Assembly (NCBI GenBank): GCA_050303435.1
Contig: JBNLBT010000038.1
Coordinates: forward strand, 1 to 28,627
DNA: 28,627 bases
DNA from: JBNLBT01 sp050303435
Lineage (GTDB): Bacteria; Pseudomonadota; Gammaproteobacteria; Xanthomonadales; Marinicellaceae
Direction of reading: 5' to 3'
A program made the position numbers and the translations under genes. The notes below the pieces were generated by a model that had not been told where the DNA came from, did not search any database, and saw only the letters and a list, made by a program, of their open reading frames with translations. How positions within the stretch are numbered: position 1 is the stretch's first letter; each line of letters opens with the position of its first letter. This document shows, piece by piece, positions 7,688 to 15,041 of the stretch.

Positions 7688-8188
7688 ATCAACACCGATT
7701 TTCTTGACCAACTCGCCGAACTGGCCCTGGGCAGCCGCCTGAAACGCCTGAGCGATCTGATGCTGCAGGAAGCCGCTCAAATCTATCAGCAACTGGGCAT
7801 CGATCTGCAACCCAAATGGTTCACCCTGATGGCATTGCTCAGTGAACGTGAACACATATCCGTGGTGCAGGCAGCGGCAGCCCTGGGGCTGTCGCAACCC
7901 GCGATCAGTCAGTTCAGCAAGCAACTGCACCAACGCGGATACATCCGCTGGCAGGTGGATGAAAACGACCAGCGCAGAAAAATCCTGGCCTTGACTGAGC
8001 GCGGACGCGAAGAAATTCGCCGCATGCAATCGGTCTGGACCTCGGTGCGCGCGGCCGCCACCGCCCTGTGTGAGGAAACCGGCGTTGATTTTTATCAGGC
8101 CATCCGACGATTTGAACAGGCCATGAGCCGCAAATCCTTGTTACAACGCACCCTGGAGCACCACCATGAAAACACCCGAGGCCATTGA
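7688..8188 (+). CDS. MarR-family transcriptional regulator, apparent ATC start
   Basis: This is a winged-helix DNA-binding regulator. The HTH is visible as ISVVQAAAALGLSQPAISQFSKQL, followed by a wing with DENDQRRKI and the LTERGRE signature of the family. The first ATG (7760) would give 142 residues and remove the start of the dimerisation helix. The frame continues upstream to a stop at 7670 and encodes DFLDQLAELALGSRLKRLSD, which matches the family N-terminus. The only initiation site that fits is ATC at 7688, six bases after a perfect GAGGAG. No ATG, GTG or TTG occurs between them; only CTG codons do. The 166-residue form is therefore preferred. It overlaps the GNAT gene by 23 bases, and such MarR and GNAT domains are fused in other bacteria. 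Confidence 0.85.
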   Translation: MNTDFLDQLAELALGSRLKRLSDLMLQEAAQIYQQLGIDLQPKWFTLMALLSEREHISVVQAAAALGLSQPAISQFSKQLHQRGYIRWQVDENDQRRKILALTERGREEIRRMQSVWTSVRAAATALCEETGVDFYQAIRRFEQAMSRKSLLQRTLEHHHENTRGH

Positions 8189-8669
8189 AATCATTCCATT
8201 TTCGGACGATCTGGCGGCACATTTCTGCCGCATCAACAGTGAATGGATCGAAGACATGTTTGTACTTGAAGCCCACGACCGGGCGGTGCTTGAAAACCCG
8301 CAAAAAAACATCATCGATGAAGGCGGACACATTTGGTTTGCCAAGCACCGCGACTTGGGCGTGTTGGGCACTTGTGCGGTGAAATGCATTGAACCGGGCG
8401 TGTTTGAATTGACCAAAATGGGCGTGCTGGCAAAGGCCCGGGGACTAAAAATCGGCGAACACCTGTTGCACCGGGTGCTGGACGATTGCAGCAAACTGCC
8501 GATTGAGACCCTGTTCCTATTGACCAGCAAAAAATGCGAAGCGGCGATTCATTTGTATCTTAAAAATGGATTTGCCCACGACGCGGAGATTATGCGCCGC
8601 TATGGCGCCATTTACGCTCGCAGCAATGTGGCGATGCGCTATTCAGGTCCCCTCGGCGGCCGCCAATGA
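8166..8669 (+). CDS. GNAT-family N-acetyltransferase
   Basis: The 167-residue protein has the GNAT fold pattern. A central acetyl-CoA-binding segment reads LTKMGVLAKARGLKIGEHLL, containing the R-G-x-K-x-G loop, and is followed by LTSKKCEAAIHLYLKNGF, the typical motif B. The acceptor substrate is unknown. A GGAG lies about eight bases before the ATG, inside the MarR gene, and the two frames overlap by 23 bases, so they are co-translated. The N-terminal part (IEIIPFSDDLAAHFCRINSEW) is what follows the MarR domain in the fused regulator-acetyltransferases, so this is probably the split version. The 3' end overlaps the convergent truD end by 27 bases. Confidence 0.87.
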   Translation: MKTPEAIEIIPFSDDLAAHFCRINSEWIEDMFVLEAHDRAVLENPQKNIIDEGGHIWFAKHRDLGVLGTCAVKCIEPGVFELTKMGVLAKARGLKIGEHLLHRVLDDCSKLPIETLFLLTSKKCEAAIHLYLKNGFAHDAEIMRRYGAIYARSNVAMRYSGPLGGRQ

Positions 8670-9704
8670 CGCGTCGCTGAGTCGCACCAGCTCATGCAAC
8701 ACCGCGGTGGCGTAGGCACCGGGGGGCAAGGTGAACTGCAATAGCGGCGTGTGGGCATCGTGCCAACTCAGCGCCGCGTCGCGCACCGGCGCACGCAAGG
8801 CACGCCGCGCCGTCTGCGCGCGCTGGGCACGCAGGCCTTCCAGCCAATGCGGCTGCGCAGCACACACGGCTTCTTCCATCTCTTTCACGGCCCCGCTGCA
8901 AGCGGGATCAGATGTGCCGTAGAGTGGGCCAGTGGGGTGCAGATCCTGGGCCTTGATGCGCGCATGAATCTCGGCATCCGGGTTCTCCACAAACCAGGAG
9001 CGGGTGCCATCCAGCTGCAAGACGTCGCCATCCAATGCACAATCCCAAAGATTTTTCCTGACCCGTTCGGCCAGCACGCCATTGAACAACCAGCTGCGCG
9101 CAGAAGAAATCAACAGCCCGCGTTGAGCGCGTTTCCTGACGGCCAATTCACCCTTGAACCAGCGTTCCACCCGGTGCAGATTCTGCAGACCGTGGCCAAA
9201 ACGCTGCGGACCAAAATAATTGGGCACACCGCGAGCACACACATCAGCGAAAGCGGCTTCCAGGGCCTCCGCACTGCCGGTGTATTCACGCAAGGTCAAA
9301 GCAAAGCGATTGCCGCTGTGTTGACCGGTGCGCAGTTTTTTGTGGTGCCAATGGGATTCCAGCAGGCGCACCCCCTCGGGCAACTGCGACTGCACCAGCG
9401 CCGCTTCGCGCACGCTGGGCAGTTGCACACTGAACCATTGCCTTGTCACGGCGTTGCGGTCTTTCAATCCGGCCGTTGACACCGCGCGTCGGGGCACCCC
9501 GACGATGCGCGCCAATTGCCCGGCCACCCATTCCGTGTTTTGTCCGGCCTTTTCCACCCACAGCCACCAGTGTTCGCCGTGACCGGTGAATGACATCGGC
9601 AGCACTTCATGCACAATGAAATCTTCGGCACGGCTGCGAATGGTCGCATCGCCAACCGCTGTACGTGCACTGGGAAAGGCGGCTTCGTAGTCAGTAAAAT
9701 GCAT
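8643..9704 (-). CDS. truD: tRNA pseudouridine(13) synthase TruD
   Basis: TruD converts uridine 13 of tRNA-Glu to pseudouridine. The 353-residue product carries the family motif STAGLKDRNAVTRQWFS, with catalytic Asp82, an N-terminal RAEDFIVHEVLP segment, and NYFGPQRFG in the middle. The ATG at 9704 shares one base with the pxpC stop (TGATG) and has AGGG seven bases upstream. A TTG one codon earlier is possible. In enterobacteria truD sits next to surE; here it is about 7 kb away, at the end of the pxp operon. Its 3' end overlaps the convergent GNAT gene. Confidence 0.93.
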   Translation of the reverse strand: MHFTDYEAAFPSARTAVGDATIRSRAEDFIVHEVLPMSFTGHGEHWWLWVEKAGQNTEWVAGQLARIVGVPRRAVSTAGLKDRNAVTRQWFSVQLPSVREAALVQSQLPEGVRLLESHWHHKKLRTGQHSGNRFALTLREYTGSAEALEAAFADVCARGVPNYFGPQRFGHGLQNLHRVERWFKGELAVRKRAQRGLLISSARSWLFNGVLAERVRKNLWDCALDGDVLQLDGTRSWFVENPDAEIHARIKAQDLHPTGPLYGTSDPACSGAVKEMEEAVCAAQPHWLEGLRAQRAQTARRALRAPVRDAALSWHDAHTPLLQFTLPPGAYATAVLHELVRLSDASLAAAEGT

Positions 9705-10594
9705 CAACTCACCCTGAAAAATCGCAAAGAATCGCCCGCACGCGCCTGACCCAGCAGATTCACATCGGCGTCGTCAACCACCGCCAAACGTGGATAACCG
9801 CCGGTGGTTTGCGCATCGCGCATGGCCAGTATGCATTGCCCTGAAGGCGTCAGCTGCACTGTGCCAGGCAACAGGCAAGCGCTGTCCACCTGCGGCGCGC
9901 GATGTTGCAGCTCGATGGACTGCAATCGATAGCCCATGCGATTGGAATCGGCCTCAATGCGAAAGGTCTGATTGAAAAATTGCCGCAACAGCGAGGCCGG
10001 TAAAACCGCGCTGTCCGGGCCCGGCCGGGTGTGCACAATCAGCAATTGCGTCGCCGCATCGCGCAGATTGTGCCACGGCAGTGTGTGCGACGATGGCACA
10101 CAAGCGGGTCGAAGCACAGGCAACAGATCCCCGCGCATCAGTGCCCGGCCGTGCAATCCGCCCTGAGCGGCCAGCAAAAGGGTGGAACAACTGCCCAACA
10201 CCGGATCAATGTCGAATCCCCCGGCGACGGCCACACAGGCCCGCGCACCCCGGCGCAAGGCGCCCAGCTGGATTTCATCCCCTGGCACCGCATCGATGGT
10301 TGCGTGATCGGCGTGCAGCCGACCATTCACGCGAACCTCGCACTGCGCACCGCACACCGCCAGCGATGCGCTGCAGTGACTGCGCAGGGTGGGTCCCTGC
10401 AGGGTGATTTCCAGAACCGCCGCATCGAGCGGATTGCCCACCAGCCGATTGGCCTGGTGCATGGCGTTAAGATCCATGCAGCCACTCACCGGCACCCCCA
10501 GGTGACGGTGACCGGTGCGTCCGGCGTCCTGTATGGTGTCCAGCACACCGGCCTTGAGGACTTCAAAACTCACGCGCGCGGCCCATCCAGCCAT
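9704..10594 (-). CDS. pxpC: 5-oxoprolinase subunit PxpC (KipA-type, biotin-dependent carboxyltransferase fold)
   Basis: PxpC works with PxpA and PxpB to open 5-oxoproline to glutamate with ATP. The 296-residue product shows the family start VLKAGVLDTIQDAGRTGHRHLGVPVSG and the later GFDIDPVLGSCST and FRIEADSNRMGYRL segments. The ATG at 10594 overlaps pxpB by 25 bases. A GTG at 10573, overlapping the pxpB stop as GTGA, would give a product starting MSFEVLKAG, which is closer to typical family starts, so the first seven residues are uncertain. It lies third in the pxpA-pxpB-pxpC order and one base overlaps truD. Confidence 0.92.
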   Translation of the reverse strand: MAGWAARVSFEVLKAGVLDTIQDAGRTGHRHLGVPVSGCMDLNAMHQANRLVGNPLDAAVLEITLQGPTLRSHCSASLAVCGAQCEVRVNGRLHADHATIDAVPGDEIQLGALRRGARACVAVAGGFDIDPVLGSCSTLLLAAQGGLHGRALMRGDLLPVLRPACVPSSHTLPWHNLRDAATQLLIVHTRPGPDSAVLPASLLRQFFNQTFRIEADSNRMGYRLQSIELQHRAPQVDSACLLPGTVQLTPSGQCILAMRDAQTTGGYPRLAVVDDADVNLLGQARAGDSLRFFRVS

Positions 10595-11277
10595 GACCGA
10601 TGTCTTTCCAGATCCACCGCTTCAAAACGCACCCGCATGCACGGTTGCAGGGTGGTCAATTGCGCGCGCGTCCAATCCAGCATGGGCACCGACGTGTGCC
10701 CCAACACATGCCAGCCCCCCGGTGAATCCAGTGGATAAACCGCGCATTGCCCATGGGCAATGGCCACACTGCCGGCTGGCACCTTGAGCGCTGGCGTGGC
10801 CTTGCGCGGCGTGTGCAGCGCCTCGGGCAATCCGCCCAGATAGGCAAAACCTGGCAGAAATCCCAACATCAACACCGTGTATTCGGCGGCGCAGTGACGG
10901 GCAATGATCTGTTCAACCGTCAACCCCGTGTGCACACACACCGCGGCCAGATCGTTGCCAAGCGCCGGGTCGTAACACACGGGCAATCGCAGCGTTGCCG
11001 CGGGCGTTGATGCATGGCCGGCCGTGTGCAGTCCAGCCAGCACCCGCTGTTCCAGCGCAGGCCAGTCCTGTGGTGCGGTTCGCAACACCAGCGTCAGGTG
11101 CCGCACGCCGGGCACGGCGTCTTCCAGACGGTGCCCCAACTCAGCGCGCAAATGCGTGCACAGCGCGTGCATTCGTGCTGCGCTGTGCTGTTCTGCCCAG
11201 ACTGTTTGCTCCAGCGATTGATCGGCCCACACCACGCTCAGGGCGCGTTCGCCGTAGCGGGACAATCGCCAATTCAC
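10570..11277 (-). CDS. pxpB: 5-oxoprolinase subunit PxpB (KipI-type)
   Basis: This is the second subunit of the prokaryotic ATP-dependent 5-oxoprolinase. The diagnostic motif GFLPGFAYLGGLPEAL is present, together with RLPVCYDPALGNDL, VPAGSVAIAHGQCAVYP and SPGGWHVLGHT, all typical of the KipI family. The open frame extends to 11385, but the family N-terminus (NWRLSRYGERAL) and the overlap of a GTG at 11277 with the pxpA stop (GTGA) point to a 235-residue product. No strong ribosome binding site is seen, so translation is probably coupled to pxpA. Confidence 0.91.
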   Translation of the reverse strand: MNWRLSRYGERALSVVWADQSLEQTVWAEQHSAARMHALCTHLRAELGHRLEDAVPGVRHLTLVLRTAPQDWPALEQRVLAGLHTAGHASTPAATLRLPVCYDPALGNDLAAVCVHTGLTVEQIIARHCAAEYTVLMLGFLPGFAYLGGLPEALHTPRKATPALKVPAGSVAIAHGQCAVYPLDSPGGWHVLGHTSVPMLDWTRAQLTTLQPCMRVRFEAVDLERHRSWLDGPRA

Positions 11278-12047
11278 CGCAGATCTTCTGTGGCCACGCT
11301 GCGCAGCGCCACGCCGGCCGACTTCAGCGCGCCCGCAAGGCGCGCCACCAGCGCCTCCGAACCCGGGTGATCGCCGTGCACACACACGGTGTCAAAACCC
11401 TGAGTCAAAGGCTGACCGTTGACGTCTTCTATGCCAGCGGATTCGATCCAGTGCAACAGGCGCTGAATGATGCGATCCGCATCGCGCAACACCGCGCGCG
11501 CATCGCTGCGCGGCAACAGCGCGCCGTCGGCCGCGTAATTGCGGTCGGCAAAGGCTTCACGCACATACTTCAGGCCGGCCTTGGTGCAGGCCCGCTGCAG
11601 GGCCGATGCCGGCAGACCGACCACGCATAAGCTGGCATCAAAGCGTTTCACCGCCTGCGCCACCGTTGCGGCCAGGCCCTCATCGCGCATGGCGTCGTTG
11701 TACAGCGCGCCGTGCAGTTTAATGTGCTGTAAACGCCCCCCCTGAGTGTGCACCATGGCCTGCAACCCGCCCAGTTGATGCCACAGCATGGCCGTCAATT
11801 CGTCTTCAGTGAGCGCCATGGAACGGCGCCCGAATCCCTGCAAATCCGGGTACGCCGGGTGCGCGCCGATGGCCACGCCGTGTTGCAGGGCCAATCGCAC
11901 GGTTTCATGCATCACCAGGGCATCGCCGGCGTGATAGCCACAGGCGATGTTGCAGGAAGAAATGTGTGGCATGATGTCCGCATCGCGCGCAGCGGTGTAA
12001 CGCCCATAGCCTTCACCCAGATCGCAATTGATGTCGATGTGTTTCAT
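11274..12047 (-). CDS. pxpA: 5-oxoprolinase subunit PxpA (LamB/YcsF family)
   Basis: PxpA is the first subunit of the 5-oxoprolinase that recycles the spontaneous glutamine/glutamate cyclisation product 5-oxoproline. The 257-residue product begins with the family signature DINCDLGEGYG and contains SSCNIACGYHAGD, GAHPAYPDLQGFGRR and VKPHGALY-like KLHGALYND, with putative active-site Asp and His residues in these motifs. The longer open frame upstream (to 12131) was rejected because MKHIDINCDLGEG is the normal start. GGGG lies just upstream of the ATG. The gene begins 22 bases after the transporter stop. Confidence 0.94.
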   Translation of the reverse strand: MKHIDINCDLGEGYGRYTAARDADIMPHISSCNIACGYHAGDALVMHETVRLALQHGVAIGAHPAYPDLQGFGRRSMALTEDELTAMLWHQLGGLQAMVHTQGGRLQHIKLHGALYNDAMRDEGLAATVAQAVKRFDASLCVVGLPASALQRACTKAGLKYVREAFADRNYAADGALLPRSDARAVLRDADRIIQRLLHWIESAGIEDVNGQPLTQGFDTVCVHGDHPGSEALVARLAGALKSAGVALRSVATEDLR

Positions 12048-12069
12048 TGACCCCAACCTCCAGCGCAGT

Positions 12070-13284
12070 TCACGACAGCCAGCCCAGCGCTGAAGCCACA
12101 CTGCGCGCACCCAGCAGCAGCGCCACAGCAATCACAGCGGCCCCGGCCAGATTGTGCCACCAGCGGTTGCGATGCTTTGCCGGCAACACATGGGTGTTCA
12201 TCACCCACAACAGAAAAGCCGCCATCAGCGGCAACAGAACGCCGTTGGCGATCTGCGCAAAAAAGATCACCCGGATGGGTTTCAGACCGAGGCTGGCCAA
12301 CACCACCCCAACCAACAGCACCGCCACCCAGATCAGACGAAAACGCCCCGCACGCATGTCCACCGACCAGCCCGCCAAACCGCACAGCGCGTGCGCCGCC
12401 GCCAGTGGCGCAGTGATCGCCGAGGTCAGTCCGGCGGCAAACAGTCCGATGCCGAGAAACACCGGCGCGCCGGCGCCCAGCAAAGGCTGCAGTTGAATGG
12501 ACATGTCAAGCGCCGAACGGATTTCGATCTGGCGCTGAAAGAACGCCGTGGCCGCCACCGAAACAATGGCCATGGACAGCAAGCCTCCGAGCCCAATGGA
12601 CACCACAATGTCCCGACGCGCGGCCGGCAAGCCCTGTTCTGAAGGCCATTTGAGGCGCGCGGCCGACGCATGCAGAAACAGGTTGTAGGGCACCACAGTG
12701 GTGCCAATCAAGGCCACCACGCTGAGCCAGGCACCCTCGGGCACGCGCGGCACAAACCCCTTGGCCAGGGTCACCGGATCGGGCTTGAGCATAAAGAAAG
12801 TCACCAGAAATATCACCGACATCAACACCACCAGAGCAATCAGCACGCGTTCAATCAAGCGATGCGACCCCCCGAACAGCAGCACAAATGCCCCCAGACC
12901 GATCAGCCAGGCACCGTGTCGTGTTTCCAGCCAGGCTGGACTGAGCGCCTGCAAGCCCAGCGCCGCACCGGTGATGTTGCCGCCTTGATAAGCGCCATTG
13001 CCAATCAATATGGCCACCGTCACCAGAGTAAACACCGTCCAGCGCAACACCGGGTGACGCAACTGCTGCCGCAAGGCTTCGCCCAGCCCCAGGCGTCCGG
13101 CAACGCCCAGACGGGCCGACATCTCCTGCAACAACATGCAGGTCACCACTGAAAACAACAAGGCCCACAGCAAGGCGTGCCCGAATTGTGCGCCGGCCAA
13201 TGTGCACGCCGTGACAGTGCCCGGACCAACGAATGCCGCAGTGACCATGGCCGCAGGACCGACGCTGTAAGAGTTCTTTTTCAT
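12070..13284 (-). CDS. NRAMP-superfamily transporter lacking the metal-site residues
   Basis: The 404-residue protein has about eleven transmembrane helices and clear NRAMP topology. The residues that bind Mn2+/Fe2+ in true NRAMPs are absent. The helix-1 DPGN motif reads G20-P21-G22-T23, and the helix-6 MPH motif reads V198-P199-Y200. A close paralogue group is found beside LamB/YcsF genes in other bacteria (for example ycsG in Bacillus). Being first in the pxpABC operon suggests that it carries 5-oxoproline or a related organic solute, but this is inference. The ATG at 13284 was chosen over an upstream extension because the signature begins there. Confidence 0.85.
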   Translation of the reverse strand: MKKNSYSVGPAAMVTAAFVGPGTVTACTLAGAQFGHALLWALLFSVVTCMLLQEMSARLGVAGRLGLGEALRQQLRHPVLRWTVFTLVTVAILIGNGAYQGGNITGAALGLQALSPAWLETRHGAWLIGLGAFVLLFGGSHRLIERVLIALVVLMSVIFLVTFFMLKPDPVTLAKGFVPRVPEGAWLSVVALIGTTVVPYNLFLHASAARLKWPSEQGLPAARRDIVVSIGLGGLLSMAIVSVAATAFFQRQIEIRSALDMSIQLQPLLGAGAPVFLGIGLFAAGLTSAITAPLAAAHALCGLAGWSVDMRAGRFRLIWVAVLLVGVVLASLGLKPIRVIFFAQIANGVLLPLMAAFLLWVMNTHVLPAKHRNRWWHNLAGAAVIAVALLLGARSVASALGWLS

Positions 13285-13378
13285 GAAAATCTGCACGCGC
13301 TGATGAAAACTATGCGAATTGTAGCAGATCGTGCCAGGTGCCTGATTGCAGTTCGTGAAGAACGCGGCGAAGGGCCGC

Positions 13379-13415
13379 AAAAAAATGGATTGTCAAACGG
13401 CGTGTTCGACAATCC
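13379..13415 (-). terminator. Strong intrinsic terminator or attenuator upstream of the NRAMP-pxp operon
   Basis: Read on the minus strand, 13415-13404 pairs with 13398-13387 in a continuous 12-bp stem with one G-U pair and a 5-base loop (ACGCC). It is followed by A and seven Ts (13385-13379). On the plus strand the G-U pair becomes an A-C mismatch, so the minus strand is favoured. The terminator ends about 95 bases before the transporter ATG. Confidence 0.75.
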
Positions 13416-13457
13416 GAAGACACATATTACTCGGTGTCATCAAGTCGTAAACATGTA

Positions 13458-13479
13458 GAAAAATTAGACCGGCAGGTCT
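13458..13479 (-). terminator. Weak intrinsic terminator-like hairpin
   Basis: On the minus strand AGACC and GGTCT form a 5-bp stem around TGCC, followed by AATTTTTC. The stem is short, but the T run is correctly placed. It ends the candidate structured RNA and precedes the stronger terminator by about 40 bases. Confidence 0.4.
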
Positions 13480-13661
13480 TGCTGGCGCGTCTGTGCGCCT
13501 GAGATCCCGAACAGCGAGCAAGCCTTGGTCAGAAGCTTGCTCACTGCATTTCCCCGAGCGCAGTCACTGCGCTGCATACATCCCTATAGTGTGAGTAAGT
13601 CGTCCGTGGTTCTGGTCAAATTTTTATTGTTATGTTTGACTTCATGTCGGAGACACTATAG
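13458..13661 (-). ncRNA. Candidate structured RNA: leader element or small RNA
   Basis: No credible gene lies between 13285 and 13733. On the minus strand this part folds into consecutive elements. A 9-bp pair closes 13584-13661 (CTATAGTGT with ACACTATAG), with an inner 6-bp GTCAAA/TTTGAC hairpin. A 17-base palindrome lies at 13557-13573. A 13-bp hairpin at 13511-13547 has an 11-base loop and G-U pairs at both arms where the plus strand has mismatches. A 5-bp GGCGC/GCGCC hairpin lies at 13484-13499. A final AGACC/GGTCT hairpin precedes five Ts. It may be a cis-acting leader of the pxp operon or an independent small RNA. No known family was recognised. Confidence 0.4.
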
Positions 13662-13693
13662 CACGTAAAATAGCCGTTTGGCAGGGCCAGTTT

Positions 13694-13709
13694 GTCAACA
13701 ATTGTTAAC
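13694..13709. promoter_or_regulatory. 16-base dyad, operator-like
   Basis: GTCAACAATTGTTAAC is a dyad with seven of eight pairs matching. It overlaps a minus-strand TTGACA (13698-13693) that could be a -35 box, but the nearest -10-like TATTTT is 20 bases away, which is longer than ideal. The binding protein is unknown. Confidence 0.4.
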
Positions 13710-13718
13710 ACTAAATGC

Positions 13719-13732
13719 GCCCGGATTCGGGC
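13719..13732 (-). terminator. Short hairpin after the glycosyltransferase gene
   Basis: GCCCG and CGGGC form a 5-bp GC stem with a 4-base loop directly after the stop codon, followed by GCATTTAG. The T run is only three bases, so this is a weak terminator at best. Confidence 0.35.
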
Positions 13733-13733
13733 C

Positions 13734-15041
13734 TCAGGATTGCGGTTTGACTTGTCGGTTATGAATGAAACTCAGCAGGAATTTACGTGAATAACTGTGG
13801 CTGTCCTGCACGATGCGAAAGAACTCCGGATCCACCACCAGTTTCGACAGCGGCACCGGCCGATAGGTCTTGGCCAGGAAATTCACCGCTTTCAGTAAGC
13901 GAAACGCATCCATCCATTCATGCACGAACTGTTTCCAGCGTTTCTCGTCACGAATCTGCACCGCCACTTTATTGATCACCTTGTCAAATTTGAAATGGTG
14001 GTACAGTTTGCGCAGCTCGGCGGTGTTGGGCAAACTGGTCAGGCCATTGTCCCACAGGTTTTCCAGCCAGTAGTGCCAGTATTTGAGCACAATGAATATC
14101 TTGGGGTTGTAACTGGCCATGGTCTTGTTGGCGTCCAGTGACTGTTTGATCTTCAACAAGCCCGGCCCGGTGCCGAACGGCACCCGATCGGAATAGCGTG
14201 CCTGGATGCGCATCACCGGATATTCCGGCATGGCCACCGCGCCAATTTTGGCCAGCTTATTGAGCAGGTAAAAATCCTCACCGCCGTTGCGACGCGGCAC
14301 GCCGCGCACACGCGCATAGGCCAGCGGATTGACGATCAATGTGCTGCCCAATGGAATGTAGCGGTATTGCGAATCGCAATACGCCATGCCCAATCGAAAA
14401 TAATGGATCTTGAAATCGTACAGGCGCTGAACATTGAGCAACGCCGGGTCTTTGCACACGTGTTCAAATGCCAGCGAGATCGCGGCCGCGCGCGCGGGTT
14501 TTTCAACATCAAAATATTTGCCCGGCAATTGCACATCGGCGTCCACTGAATGGATCCAGGGCGATTCAATCCGCCCCCGGCTGATCAACATCAAGGCCAT
14601 GTCACAGCCCACTTTGCGTGCCAGGCCCACGCCTTCAGCGGCGGCGATTAACCGCCCGGGCTGATTGCGGTCGACCAGCATCACATGGCTGTACGGCCGA
14701 CCGGTGAACTGCAAAAGCTCGATGTGATCTGCCACGGTCTGGCTTGCCACCGCGCGGCGTTTGAGAGACTGCATCAGGCGTTCATTGCCACTGGCCCAGA
14801 CGGTGGTGCTGGGATGCGCATCGGGCCGGTTGACCACCAGAATCACCAGGACCTGATGGGCCGCCGCGGACATCTCGGCGAACACCGCATCCAGGGTGTT
14901 GTCCGCCTCATCGCACACCGGCATGACCACCACCTGTCGCCAACGCAGATCCGGATCCACCCGTTGCAACAACGCGGCTTCTGCCTCGGCGTACTCGCGC
15001 AGGTATTTATTGACGACGCTGTTTTCTGACAAACTGCCCAA
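13734..15041 (-). CDS. Glycosyltransferase-like protein (GT-A fold, family 2-like)
   Basis: The 435-residue product shows the pattern of a nucleotide-sugar transferase. A first beta strand, QVVVMPVCDEADNTLDAVF, lies near 36-54. A DxD-like metal site, SVDADVQLP, has Asp167 and Asp169. A later GGEDFYLL at 253-260 gives the acidic catalytic pair. The C-terminal 130 residues are basic and aromatic-rich, with no clear transmembrane helix, so it is probably cytosolic or peripheral. The acceptor and sugar are unknown. The start is a TTG at 15041, overlapping the small membrane protein gene by 35 bases, with no convincing ribosome binding site; the exact start is uncertain. It is the last gene of the kinase operon. 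Confidence 0.75.
   Translation of the reverse strand: MGSLSENSVVNKYLREYAEAEAALLQRVDPDLRWRQVVVMPVCDEADNTLDAVFAEMSAAAHQVLVILVVNRPDAHPSTTVWASGNERLMQSLKRRAVASQTVADHIELLQFTGRPYSHVMLVDRNQPGRLIAAAEGVGLARKVGCDMALMLISRGRIESPWIHSVDADVQLPGKYFDVEKPARAAAISLAFEHVCKDPALLNVQRLYDFKIHYFRLGMAYCDSQYRYIPLGSTLIVNPLAYARVRGVPRRNGGEDFYLLNKLAKIGAVAMPEYPVMRIQARYSDRVPFGTGPGLLKIKQSLDANKTMASYNPKIFIVLKYWHYWLENLWDNGLTSLPNTAELRKLYHHFKFDKVINKVAVQIRDEKRWKQFVHEWMDAFRLLKAVNFLAKTYRPVPLSKLVVDPEFFRIVQDSHSYSRKFLLSFIHNRQVKPQS

Noticed and set aside
13177..13458. 93-residue plus-strand open frame
   Set aside because: It overlaps the transporter gene start and the terminator, has no ribosome binding site and no recognisable motif.
13581..13605. 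Minus-strand CACTATAGGGA, identical to the core of the phage T7 promoter
   Set aside because: Only 11 bases match, the upstream recognition part differs, and no phage gene is nearby. Chance or part of the inverted repeat is more likely.
13458..13661. Match to 6S RNA, the yybP-ykoY manganese riboswitch or the glycine riboswitch
   Set aside because: Length and some motifs (such as TCTCAGGCG) were suggestive, but the conserved core sequences of these families are not present by eye.
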